Part shown: piece by piece, positions 47,700-60,174 of the stretch | Position numbering within the stretch: the stretch's first letter is position 1 | How the letters are laid out: each line of letters opens with the position of its first letter | Assembly: GCF_018139145.2 (NCBI RefSeq) | Contig: NC_059474.1 | Location: forward strand, 45,960,344 to 46,024,343 | Direction of reading: 5' to 3' | Origin: Gymnogyps californianus | Taxonomy: Eukaryota > Chordata > Aves > Accipitriformes > Cathartidae | Length of the DNA stretch: 64,000 bases | Program-made: the position numbers and the translations under genes | Notes under the pieces: model-generated | What the model was told of the DNA's origin: nothing | What the model saw: only the letters and a program-made list of their open reading frames with translations | Database searches by the model: none

Positions 47700-50600
47700 T
47701 AGGTTTTACAAATGTATTTGTGAAGTAATTATAACCTCATTGCAGTTACTGAGCATATTTCATAGAAAAATATCATCGTGTAATGATACTGAATTATTTT
47801 AATGAACAAGACACATGATGTTGTAAATATGAATAAAATTTGAAGTTTAACATAGGAGACATCCACTAGGGGATCATAAGTATCATTCAGTGTAAAAAGG
47901 CTCCTCCGCTCTGCCCTATTTTCCTTATTCTGCCTTTGAATCCTGGCATCAGAACCACCTTCCTTTTAGTTGTGTAAGAACAGATGTCTCTCCCATTGGA
48001 GCCTGTCTCTCTTATCCAGCCAGAAGGCTCACTTTTAAGTTACATGAGGTAAGAGGTAGTCTCTCTCCCTATGAAGTTAAGTGAGCTGTCAATCTCAGCC
48101 CCTGCTGACTGAGGAGCAGGGAACCGAGACCACAATGGTACAAGAAAGCCGTACTTCTGATACGCTCGGATGTCAGGAAGAGATTCATTAGAACTAAAAT
48201 GCCATTCTTGAAAGCTCTGCCTTCAGTGCAGCAGTTGCTTTTGTTCTCTGCTAGCCTCATGCTTTCACTCCTTGGGATAGCTAGACCACATATCCAACAG
48301 CAAAAAGGATTTAGCCTTCACATGTAGACCAGAGAGACCTTGTGAGGATAAGTCATGAAAATTGGTGGAACAATAAACCTGCTGCATTGCTGTATCTAAG
48401 TGAGGTTAGAATTAATGCACTGATGGTCTTTGGTACCTCAGTCTTGGTGGCTTTTGATAGGTTTTCTTGAGCACAAGTGTTTCTCACAGCTTTCAGTGTT
48501 TGTTAACAAAATTAGAGGTACAATGAAGAGACTTTTTCCTCTTCTTGATTTCCTTTACACTGTTCATATGCCCCATTAAAATCATAATCTTTTAAACTGT
48601 GTTCACACCATTGAAAAAACCAGTAACAAATCAGAGTATATCTGTTGTAACTGAGAACTTACAGAGCACATGTAAACTGCATTTTTAATATATTTTCACT
48701 TCTAGAGATTTTATAGAAGGACAGATTTCCATACCGAGACTTAATAATAAGACTGTCTTTTCTTCCTACATGCCAAAAAAAAGCAGGCACAGCACAGAGA
48801 AAAGCATATTTTAGTTTTACACCCACGACACAATACTTCCTATTAGGCAGTTGTGTTTTTAGCAATGGAGATTTGAGGTGCCGTTTAGTCCTGTTGTAAG
48901 ATGGCTAATTCTTCCTGTGGAAGGAATAGTCATTTAAGTCACAGTTGTGTAATGTGGATTTGGGACTCTAGTTTCCCATGTCCCACTCTGTAAAATCAAG
49001 ATAATAGTCTTCCACATAGGTAGCACAAAGATAAATACATTGTTGATGATGAAGCTACCCCACCTTTGGAACAGGCATTTATGAATATCTAAAATGGATT
49101 TATAAGTTCTGTGGCAAACTCCGAACTTTTCACTGGAGTTTTGCATGGCTTGTAACTGAGAAAAATTCGAAGACTGCAAATAGTAACCTTGCTTCTGTAT
49201 ACTAGGGAATTGCTGATCCTGCTATACATGTAGTCGCAAAACAGGAATACATCAAATAACCTTATGATTATGCTTAAGCACAAAGAGCCTTTAGTTTCTT
49301 TGTAGTCGAAGAGTGGAACAAGCTTGCAGCAGTTTTGGGGACAGCGTCTTGGGAAAAGCAGGAGTATGAGAAACTGTTTGCTGGCAGGCTGAAGTTGTTC
49401 AAATGCAATTGTCTTTGCTGGAGTTCTGAAAGGGGTGTTACACCTGTGAATTTTACAATTCACTGCTGATGTTGCCATCAAGACACCTGCTCAGGCATAC
49501 AAATAATTGTGAATAAATCGACCTTGGGAATTTGGTATTCTCTGTCGTTATCCACTACTTTCTTTTCCAATGAATTAATTGCAGCACCTGGAATCAATTC
49601 TTTGCCAGCCACTGGGAAATTACAGCAATATCTCTTTCCCCAGAGTTTTGTACTTTTATATTGTAAGTATTGTGTTCAACATCTTTTTTTTTTATACTAT
49701 GACTATGTATGTGGATGTCTGAGTTCTCCTATAAAATTAGGAGAACCTACCATGTACTCTTTGCCACAAAAAAAAAATCATTCAACACCTTGCAACCTGA
49801 AGGAACATGGTAAGAACTCTAGGAAGGAGAAGCACCAGTCTAACAATTTGAGGGCTTTTCGCTAGTTAATGTCAAACACTACCAGAGAGATTCTCTTCCT
49901 GTACTTATATCTAACTCATCTTTTTTTGCTGTAGACAGTCTAAAATGCTCTACAGAGACAACTGCTTGACTTTATCACAGTAATCCGTTACTTTAGGGCT
50001 TACAACCAGGATAGACTTTTTTATTGCTTTTTTATCTGGAAGACACTGGCTGTCATAGTACTATGAGAACAAACTATTGTAGAAATCTGAGTTCTTCCCG
50101 TAGACTGATATTCCTCAGATATTTGTGTATATGGGCAGGTCTTACATTCTGCTTCCATGTGGGTATTTTTCTAAAAACATCTAGAATTCTCTGTTGACAT
50201 GATAAACCTTATACTTAGCTTCATAGTGATTTGTTTTAATTTGAAATTATTCTTACTCCAATGTTCATTTGAAACACGGACCATACTCAAGTGAGTTTCT
50301 TAAAGAGGGATAATTTTTAATATTGTCAATTCAGACCTATAACAGTATAAGCAAGCAATGTTAAATTACAGCTCAGTAAGGCAGGACATTTTGTGCTCTT
50401 GCACAAAAAGCTATTAAATTCAGTAGTTAGTACTCTCACAGAGCCTTTTTTATCCTGTTCTTTCTTGTTTGCTTTCATTAAACTAAAGTAACAACATCTT
50501 TGTGCTGAGAGTTACGTGTAAGTGAAAAGTGGAGTGGGAATTCTGAAAGTGACTTTTTTATTTTTATTTTTATTTTTTTTTAATAGATGTTGTCAGGTGT

Positions 50601-51137
50601 ACAGGATTTTCAGACAATGCTAAGTACTTGCCTTCTAGAAATCACCCTCTAAGTGATTTCAGACTGGGAATCCAAAATGACTAGCAGTGCTTGAAATTGT
50701 AGGCAAGGTAATACAAAATGATGCTTTATTTCATTTAGACCTGAATGCTGTCAGGAACTAGTCACTGACATTCACTTGCTGCTGTTTTCCAAAATGCTGA
50801 TAACGGTCGTCGTTGAATACATTTCTAAAGGCATTTAGCTGAGGAGAGGTGTTAAGGGTCTGATTAAAAGGTCTTATGCATAGCACTGAGTTTCTTGTGC
50901 TACATGCAGATCAGAACAGTTCAACAGCTGGTTTTGGGTTGGTTGTTTTTTTTACAGTATGACTTTTGGAGGTCTATCAGTACAAAAGACGTTGGGGTTG
51001 TTGATGTCTTGTGTCATTGCTGCAGCAAATGATATCACATCAGCCCTTTCATAAAACAATTAACTTCTATTTTTAGATGACTCTGGAAGGCTGTTCCAGA
51101 GTCTTTTATGGCTAGATAATTTTTGTCCTAGATCTAC
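47700..51137. other. Gene-free intergenic stretch
   Basis: Two of the longer frames in this part (minus 49089-49481, 130 codons; plus 49509-49865, 118 codons) show no recognisable domain, no start context and no splice or repeat support. I treat them as chance frames. No named repeat was seen. Confidence 0.5.
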
Positions 51138-51142
51138 AATAT

Positions 51143-52139
51143 TGTGGTGGGTTAACCTTGGCTGACTGCCAGACCCCCACCCAGCTGCTCTCTTGCTCCC
51201 CCTCCTCAGCAAGACAGGGACAGAAAATAAGATGAAAAAGCTCATGGGTCGAGATAAAGACAGGGAGATCACTTGCTAATTACCGTCATGGGAAAAACAA
51301 ACTTGACTGGGGAAGATTAATTGCCAATTAAAAATAGAGTAGGATAGTGAGAAACAAAGACAAAACTAAAACCACTTTCCCCCCATCCGTCCCTTCTTTT
51401 CAGGCTCAAATTCACTCATGGTGCTTCTACATCCTGCCCCACTGAGCAGCACAGGGGAATGAGGAATGGGGGTTCAGAACAATTCATTTCTGCTGCTTTC
51501 CTCTTCGCTCTGTTCCCCTGCTCCAGTGTGGGGTTCCTCTCACAGGATACAGTGCTTCATGAGCTGCTCCAATATGGCCCTTTCCATGGGGTACCGTCCA
51601 TCAGGAACAGACTGTTCCTGCATGGGCTCCTCTACATGGGTTGCAGTTCCTGCCAGCAGCCTGCTCCTGTGTGGGTTCTCCACAGGTTGCAGCTTCCTTC
51701 AGGGCATATCCAGCTGCTGTGGTGTGGTGTCCTCCATGGGCTGCAGGTGGATATCTGCTCCACCATGGTCCTCTCCATGGGCTGCAGGGGGACAGCCTGC
51801 CTCACCATGGTCTTCACCAGGGGCTGTGGGGGAATCTGCTCCGTCGCCTGGAGCACCTCCTTCCCCTCCTTCTTCACTGACCTTGGTGTCTGCAGGGCTG
51901 TTTCTCTCACATTTTTCTCACTGCTCTCTCTCACAACTGGCATGCAGCATTTTTTATGTTTTCTTAAATACATTATCACAGGGGCACCCACCAGTGTTGC
52001 TGATGGGCTCAGCTTTGGACAGCGGTGAAACCGGCTGGAACTGGCTCTGTCTGACATAGGGGCAGCTCCTGGTCTCTTCTGACAGAAGCCACCCTTGCAG
52101 GTCCCTACATTTATAACCTTGCCACATAAACCCAATACA
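51143..52139 (-). mobile_element. Solo LTR, endogenous retrovirus family B, copy 2 (reversed)
   Basis: It reads TGTGGTGGGTTAACC at the + strand left edge and ...AAACCCAATACA at the right, the reverse complement of the LTR at 34839-35971. A perfect 5-bp target duplication AATAT flanks it (51138-51142 and 52140-52144). It is 997 bp long, shorter mainly because it has fewer internal tandem units. On the minus strand the TATA-like TATTTAAG is kept (51964-51971 on +), but the AATAAA signal of copy 1 is degenerate. The 167-197-codon frames on both strands are products of the GC-rich LTR, not genes. Confidence 0.92.
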
Positions 52140-52144
52140 AATAT

Positions 52145-55100
52145 TTATTAATAACTTATACTGAGTAGTATGAGGCTTTTCTCTATCTGCTTTCTGTTGT
52201 GACACTTTCCCTGAGGAGCAGTAAAAGTGAACTGCCGAATACCTGTGTGACCTGATGTTTGATATCCACATTTAAACCAGAAAATTTTTCAAAGGGTATT
52301 TGTCTTGCCTTTTCCTGGTTCATGAAGAAACTGTTTAATAATTCCTATAAATTAGTTTTAAGTGTCACTGAAAAATATGTGAAGAGAGGGGAGCTGTTTT
52401 GATTAAACATCAAATCTCATCTAACCTTAGCAAGTAGGATATACCTAGTTAAATTTAAGTTGTAGGTTTTCCTTTGGTTATAATAATGCACTTTTAAAAA
52501 TGTGATTGTATTTAACTTAGGTTTGACTTAAGAACTCATAACAATTAAATTTCCTAACTTGGTGTTGTAATGATATACATAACAGCTTCTTGGGTCACGA
52601 TGTTTCTTCCATCTTACAGATTTCATTAAACAAATTAATTTTTTTAGCTACGAAAGTAGATAAATTTAATGATTTTTAGTGTTTATTAAAAATATTGTAT
52701 AGCAGAAGGAAGAAATTATTTGAAGTTTTGAAATGTTATTAAAGTAAACCAACTATGAAATTTTGAAAATTAATGTACTACTTCCTGTTAAAAACAAAGT
52801 GCTTTAAATCAGAGTATGTTCTTAATATTGCAGTCACGCATAAGCACCCATTAGAACAACAGCACATTATTACCAATTACTCGGGAATAATGGAAGCTTT
52901 ACAAAGCTTTCAGGTATGGTAGCAGAAACTTTCATCAACTATGACAGTTATGAATTGCTAAAAATACTTGTGAATTGGAAACCGAAGGTCACATCAGCTA
53001 TTTCACTGATAGTTTTGGAGACTTACAATAGACTTGCTTCTGTAAAATAATGATTTTATAGGATATGCATCACTTCCTGCTCCAGTTAGGAGTGATCACC
53101 ATTATTTGATTTGTTGAGTCTGTTACAGTAGATATGCTATTTCACTGAACATTGACATGGATGCCTATGCAGTTGCACTGCAGCATGAAGCAGTCCTTTG
53201 CAGTGCTGCAGACAGCTCACACCATGACACTTCTGCCTACACTTTCTTTTATTGATTAGTACTATTCCCTGGGATTTACTTCACCACTCCAATGACCTTG
53301 CTGAGCAGATATTTATAAATCTCTGAAGTGTGCCCTGACAGTAGAGAATTGATGAAAAGTATCTTGTACTTATTTAGAGATTTTAATTGTTTATTATAGG
53401 AGATAAGGTAAAGCCTTATTCTTATATGAAACCCCTTGTTTATTTTCACTTTAGGAATGCCAAAACTTAAATTCTCCTTTGTGTATAACACCACAGGATC
53501 TTTATGATACAAAGCTTTATGTTTTTATATGTCTCTCTGAAACCCTGATGTGAAGAACAGCTTTGAGCTGTGGAGCAAAAGGAATGCTTCCTTTTTTATT
53601 TAGACACAAAGGTGATGAAATCTTCCAGCAAATGTTATTGCAGTTTATGCACTGGCTTATGCATCATGCAACTGCTGTTTGACCAAGGGATGAACAATAA
53701 GTATGGCATTTATACTCAGGTCTTCTGTTTGGCACCAAGTGAGGGTTACCAGTAGCAGCACAGAATTACTTGCAAAGAAAGCCAGTCATCCTTTTATAAT
53801 TTTGAATTTTTGGCTAAGAATGAGTTAATAAAGTGTTTCATTTTACTTTAGAGGCAAAACAAGCATTTAAACCAAAGACTCTTTATTGGCCAAGAATTCT
53901 GGATTTCTTGAAATGTGTAAAGAACCCTAAAAATGATGCTTGTTTGGCTCATATTTTAGGTGTGACTGTCAAATAAAATATTTACAGGCCCCTGAATAGT
54001 TCCACTCTACAGGCTATATCCTCTTCTGGTGACAGCATATGACTAAACAACCACTTTTAATTGCTGTTATGGGATCTCCATAAATCACAGTGATGAATGA
54101 CAGTAAACATATTCTCCACAGAAATTCTAAGCATACCATAACTTACTATCAATGATAACAGCAAAAGATGCAAGACTAATTGAAAATCAGATTTCCCAGG
54201 ATGTAGCATTGCTTACTCTAGCCCAGGTTTCCATGAGAAGGGAAAAGATAACACTGTTTTTGATCAGAGTTCTCCACTCATTTTAAGTGAAAGCTCCATC
54301 TCTGCTTGTAGTCTTCAGATGAGCTAGAGAGATGATGTTCTTGGAGTCTTAGCCTGTCATAGAGGTGAGTATGTGGAAGAAACTCTACATTTAAAACTGG
54401 AGCTGGGAGCTTGACAAATAAATACAGAACAGCTTAGCCAGATATACTGATTACTCATCTTACTTCACCAGTGTCAGCCACCACACCTCATGCTATTCCT
54501 ACTTATTGATAGTTTTGCTGGTGCTGGGCAGGACAGCATCAGGAGGGGCCGCATACTTCTGCTTTGAGGTGGGTTCTCCCACCTCAAGAAAGTGAAAGCA
54601 GTGCATCTATGAAAGGAAAGTTGAAGAGAGGAAAAAATAAATTGTTACCTGCAATATCGCAATATGTGAGTTCATTTAGGATCTTGTCCAGTACACTCTC
54701 AAAAATAGGCTTCAGTGCCCTTAAGCTCCTTTCAAAACAGCATCAGAACAAGTAACATGACCAGGCTATTATACTTGAAATACTATTAAATAGAAAGTAT
54801 CCTCTGGCTTTAGTAACCTGTCTCTTACTTCATGGATTTTTGCCAATTAGTAAGAAATGAAGTCAAAGAAAAACATATATATATATATATAAAAAAGTAA
54901 CTTGGGTTTTTTTTCTGTACAAAGTTAATGCCTTCAGATATTTTTCAGACCTCCACAAAAGCCAAATACAGTACACTTGAAATGAAAATGTATTCTTCCT
55001 TAATGTTAAGAAAGCACAACTTGAAAAAATGTTAGTCTTTGAAACTATGGGATTCTTTGTGGAACACTGTCTCTTTAAAGACCAGCATGTACAAGAACAT

Positions 55101-56740
55101 AATTTTCAAGAAGAAGCTATAGAAAAGAATCTTCCCCATTAAATGTCATAATGTATTATAAGCTTTGGAAAAGCACTTATACTAGTTATAAAGTATGACT
55201 GATCAAAAAAATTTGCAGGTTTGCACGGTTTGTAGATTTGATTAAAGGCTCTGCTAGGTAAGTCAAATCCTCCTGGGGTGGTTGCAGAGGAATAGCAACC
55301 TAGAATAGCAGAAGAAACTGTGTCTTATAGTTAACACACTGCATAATACCCTGATCTACTAAGTTTTGCCTTTTCTGTTTACTTCCTTGGATGTTCAGCA
55401 AATCACCTAATTCTTCTTACAGATTTTTGTCTGTTTGATAAGTCTTTACAGTTGTCAATACTTTGCAAATACTGAGATGCATGTATGACTTTACTTGTGC
55501 TCTCTCTAACTGTCGGTCATATTCTAGCACTGTTTATTTGGGGGTTTATTCAGCAAGTGTGTAGCAGAACTTGTTACTTTACCAGAAGAGAGAATAAAAC
55601 TGTAGTATATGCCTGGTAGAAAACCAAATGTTTTCTAGTTTTGCTCAAAGTTACTATCCAAACTACTCAGTACGCTTCTCGGTGTGAGACAATGGATACC
55701 ATGTGCCTATGATCACTGATGAGGAGTCTTTCTTTTAGCCCACAGTCCTTTAGCTCTACATATTTAAAGGGTCTGCTTAAAGTTAAGTGTTCCCCTTGAA
55801 ATATTCAAGGATTTTTATTATTTGTGAATGTATAGGGTCATTTTGGAGATCAAATAACATTCTATTCCTTTAGTTTTAATTATTTCTGCAACATCAAAGT
55901 AGGAAAAGCAGCTGGGCAACAACAGAGAGATCTGCTGGTTAAACAACTTCATGACTAGTAAAGTGGCAAAAAAAATTATTAACATAGAAATAGATCCATC
56001 CTAGTTTGAAATAAATTTTCAAGACCAGCCCCATGAGAGATGTTTTAAATTTGACTACAATTATTTTTGAGAATATTTAGGAATGTGACAAATTGAATAC
56101 CAGAAATAGAGCAAATCTATGCCCTACCTTGGAAGGGAAGCCCTTACGAGACTGTCACGCTCTTTCCATTACTTAAGAGCAAATTCTCCTGTTTTAGGTC
56201 GATTCTAGGAGCAATCATAACAGGTACTGAGTAGAACACAGAAAATGCATCCTCTAAAATCTTTTAAAGGAATATAGTGCTGCTCATAGGAATTTTTCTA
56301 CTGGCTACTATGTAAGCACTGCTCAGGGAGTACATGTAAGTTTCTGTGATCAGAGCAAGCTGTTGCATATGTTTGTTGGAAGAGACTTTCTTCTTTACCA
56401 ATCCATTTCTTTTGGTGCTGATGTCAATACTATGGTTACTGAGAAATCATTCCACATAGCTGGCTTCTAACATGTTCTGAAAACAACTGCCTTTAGACCG
56501 TGGATTTTTCTGAGCTCTTAATTTACACTTCTTCAGCTGCTGAGCCTTTTGAGAGCTGTTTGATTTTTTTTTTTTTTTGAGATCCAAATAGTTTCACTGT
56601 GGGCTCTGTCAAGCACAGCAGCTTTCCTAATAATTACTAAGTTTATTTTGACTGCTATTATGCTTTAAGCTGTCATTTTTTCCAGAACTACCTATTGTAG
56701 CCCCAAATTTTGTTTTCTTTTAGTAGTAGGCCCATTACTA
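52145..56740. other. Gene-free intergenic stretch
   Basis: AT-rich sequence with a short (AT)9 run at about 54874-54890. Open frames are under 80 codons. I see no gene and no repeat that I can name. Confidence 0.5.
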
Positions 56741-56749
56741 TATATAGAC

Positions 56750-57420
56750 AACTGGGATTTTTTTTTTATTACTTGCATCACTTCACACTTTTATGTTCAA
56801 TTTGATCTGCCAATTTATAATCCAGTAAGTTTCATAAAGTCTTCTGCAGTTCTTTGCAATCATCCTTCAACTCTTCTATTTTGAACAATGTCATTTCATC
56901 GGCAACCTTTGCCACTTCATTGTTTTTTCCCTTTTCCAGGTCATTTATGTATTTGTAGTGTTGAATAGCATGTAACCCAGCACATGTGAAACCCCCTTCG
57001 CAGCCTTTCTCTGCTATAAAAATTCACCTTATCCAATATTTCAGCAAATTGTACAGGACCTTCCTTTTATCCCATGACTACTTAGCTTGCTTAAGAGACT
57101 TTGGCAAGTAATCTTCTTGAAAGCTTTGTAGCTGACAGTATTGGTCAGATCTCCCTTATAGAAGAACTTGTTAACTATTTTAAATGCTAGTTCCCAAGCC
57201 TAATGGTACTCTTTCACTTTTGAAAAGTCATTCTGACTCTGGTATCATACTTAACGATGTTTCTTTTGATGTATTTTGGGGTTGTTTTTTTTTTTTTTCT
57301 TTGTCTCTTCTGGTAGTTTCTGCTACCTTTCCAGATGGCAAGCTTACAGGCATTTGTTTTCCAGGATTTTATCTGGAAGCCTTTTAAAATAATTAATGCC
57401 ACTTTTTGCCAAAGAGCCTG
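56750..57420 (-). mobile_element. Ancient CR1 LINE fragment, antisense
   Basis: In + orientation it shows reversed CR1 reverse-transcriptase-region wording: 'ATCACTTCACACTTTTATGTT', 'TCATTTCATCGGCAACCTTTG', 'TTTTCCAGGTCATTTATGTA', 'TTGAATAGCATGTAACCCAG', 'TTATCCCATGACTACTTAGC', 'AAGAGACTTTGGCAAGTAAT' and 'TTGAAAGCTTTGTAG'. These match the conserved order of an old amniote CR1 read backwards. All frames are broken. Ends are approximate, and the weaker part beyond about 57250 may not belong. Confidence 0.7.
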
Positions 57421-57424
57421 AATA

Positions 57425-59740
57425 CAATTACAACTTATCTGTATGTACACCTGGCTACCCGGGTACTGTCAAACAATACTGTTTTGGCAGCATGTAGCTC
57501 AGCACGTACAGCAGCGGTAGTACTCGGATAAGTACTGACATAGTTACACTGCTACAGTAAATCACCTTTGCGCTTTTGAAATTGGGTCATATATCCAGAT
57601 GAGCAAGCTGTGGTTGCAGCTTGACCACAGTGTAGAAATACCTGAGAGCTTCCCTGAAGAGGAGATTTGAACCTTATCTTCAACTCTTTAGAGAAATATT
57701 CCAGCTACGAGGCACATGTGAGGGAGAAACAATTCCTGGTGCTGCAGTCTTTGGGGGATGTGCCTGGTTTAAGAATATTTGGAGGATGCTTAGAATCAGG
57801 TCTAGATAATCTGATGATAAAGCAATGCCTTTTGATAGTACTGATCAAGGATTTCAGGCAGCTTTTCTGTTTTTTCTCATGTGCAGGGTCAGAAAGGGAG
57901 CCATGCTTCAGTAGGAACCTAAGCAACAAAGGAGTTGTGGTTCTTTCAGTATTAGGCACCAGCTGAAAATGTCGATTTTTTTTTTTGTTTACATGGTAGA
58001 CTTCGTGGGCTAAGCTCTTCGATTTCTTTAAAAGTGGGAATATACTTTTGTCTTTGAAGAGTATTGTGACAATACACTTAAAATTCACAGTACTTGTATA
58101 AATGGAAGTTACATAGATGTCAAAGAAGGATTATTCAGATATTTGTTTGCAGGGTGACCATTATTTCATCAAACAAAATAAAGAACATGTCCATATGATG
58201 TACACTAGATTTTTTTTCCTCCTGTTTGAAGGTCATAGCTAGTTGCTCAGTAATCCCAATAGTGATTATCTGTGCTGCAAGTCTTCCTTTGGATGACAAA
58301 GTAGAGAGGTAGGGAAGCTGAGAAGGCAGGCTTATCTGACAATCAGCAGTGAACAAAACATTTTTATGTGAAATGCCCCATGTACTCTCGTGAATGTCAG
58401 TGTGGAAGAAATTGACCTTTATATTTCATTCATGAGACAGAATGCCCTTAGCATATGAAGGGAAACAATTGGATTTGCTTCCAGATAAAAGCAAAAAGTT
58501 GGTGAAGATGCTAAACAGAGAGTCACAGTTTTGTATAAGCTGATTATCAGTAAAGTGCACCTCATCTGTTCTCTTTACATGTGTTAGTCTTGCTAAGAGA
58601 TAATATAATACTTGTTTTTTTCAAGCCATCTTAAGCTTGGCTTGGAACTTTTACCATCCAAAGACTAGAAAACAGCTATAAAAAATAAAAGTATAATCTC
58701 CTGCATAACTATGAAAAGTTTTAGGTTATGAAAGAAGTGAACACTTAAAAATTGACATTGTGCTTATGGTACACAACAAAGATCTTTTTAAGGTGTGATG
58801 CATGTTATGTTGGGATCTGATTAATCAAGGTTTCTTGGATTGCAAATTAAAACATGGTTTTACTTTTGGACAAAGTTGCAGTGCTTTGGCTAAAATTGTA
58901 GAATCATTTTTCAGCTGTTACTATTAAATAGGGTTAGCTAGTGAAGTTCAAGTTTCAGTAGCAAAGTTCCTGCTGTTTAATGCACCATGTGAGTGTTTGA
59001 GCTAGTAGGATATAGTGTCGTGATCTCTGTCACTCTTCATTTATGACATGTGAAATGCAAGCATTATGATAAGAGGAATTATCTGAGTAGTTTAAATGTT
59101 TTCAGGTAGAGAAGAAAAATGAAGTAGCATCTTGGGTTTAACTATCATTCTATTCATTAGCTGAAGGACTGGCATCACTTCTTTTTTTCCTGGGAGGTTT
59201 TTTGAAAGGAAAGCTTTTTGAAAGAAAGGATTTAGGCATTCAAATCTAGAAGAGGATTCAGGGATGTGAATCCCCAGTTAAGAGCAACACTTCTCTACAG
59301 CTTACTTTAAGATGCCTAGGCACTAGAGAAAAATGAAATTTAAGATTCTCCTTTCCTGAAAAGTTTTTTCAAGGCTTTTCAATACCGTAAGCCATATCTG
59401 AAATTCACTGGCCTAAGGATAAAGAAAAAATAACTTAGTTATTTCAGGAACCACAAAGGAAACATAAGCTGAACCCCAAACAAACAAATTTTAAACTTAG
59501 TACTGCTAAACGGTTCCCTGTACATTTCCTGGTGAAACTGGTAAATAAAAAAACCCTTATTTTTTGGCTACTGCATTGGGGAAGTTAGGTATCTATCTTT
59601 GCCAGTGCTCTGTCTTCTGTAATCTGGCTGTTTGTTTTGGGTTTTGTTTTGTGGCAGTTTTTTTTCCTAACAGAAAGAAGAGGTATATTTCACTTTACAC
59701 TGTAAGCCAGTATACAAAGTATTCAGCTGATGAGCAAGCT
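57425..59740. other. Gene-free intergenic stretch
   Basis: Two overlapping opposite frames at 57667-58088 (99 and 127 codons) have no recognisable protein features. I see no gene and no repeat family. Confidence 0.5.
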
Positions 59741-59741
59741 G

Positions 59742-60170
59742 ACTTGTTCAGAGGGCTGGAGCACCTCTCCTATGAAGACAGGCTGAGAGAGTTGGGTTGT
59801 TCAGCCTGGAGAAGAGAAGGCTCCAGGGAGACCTTATCGCAGCCTTCCAGTACCTAAAGGGGGCCTACAAAAAAGCTGGAGAGGGCTTTTACAACGGCAT
59901 GTAGTGATAGGCCAAGGGGTAATGGCTTTAAACTGAAAGAGGGTAGACTTAGATTAGATGTAAGGAGGAAGCTCTTCATTGTGAGGGTGGCGAGGCACTG
60001 GAACAGGTTGCCCAGAGAAGTTGTGGATGCCCCCTCCCTGGAAGTGTTCAAGCCAGGTTGGATGGGGCTTTGGGCAACCAGGTCTAGTGGAAGGTGTCCC
60101 TGCCCATGGCAGGGGGGTTGGAACTAGATGATCTTTAAGGTTCTTTCCAACCCAAACCGTTCTATGATTC
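59742..60170 (+). mobile_element. CR1 LINE 3' end with end of reverse-transcriptase ORF
   Basis: It starts in the last codons of CR1 ORF2 (read as LEHLSYEDRLRELG) and continues with GGTTGTTCAGCCTGGAGAAG, 'CTTCATTGTGAGGGTGG', 'GGAACAGGTTGCCCAGAGAA', 'CCCTGGAAGTGTTCAAGCCA' and 'GGAACTAGATGATCTTTAAG', ending TTCTATGATTC. A one-base deletion at about 59794-59800 shifts the ORF2 frame after LRELG: the expected continuation LFSLEKRRL appears in the next frame. 5'-truncated, about 430 bp and well preserved. Confidence 0.92.
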
Positions 60171-60174
60171 AAAA

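Noticed and set aside
49089..49865. 130-codon (-) and 118-codon (+) frames
   Set aside because: The protein sequences are unlike any family I know, with no promoter, splice or repeat support.
51459..52271. Frames of 189 and 197 codons (+) and 167 and 105 codons (-)
   Set aside because: They lie in or across the reversed family B LTR and mirror the frames of the other copy. No protein family is recognisable.
57667..58088. Opposite-strand frames of 99 and 127 codons
   Set aside because: Mutually overlapping on opposite strands with no recognisable features.
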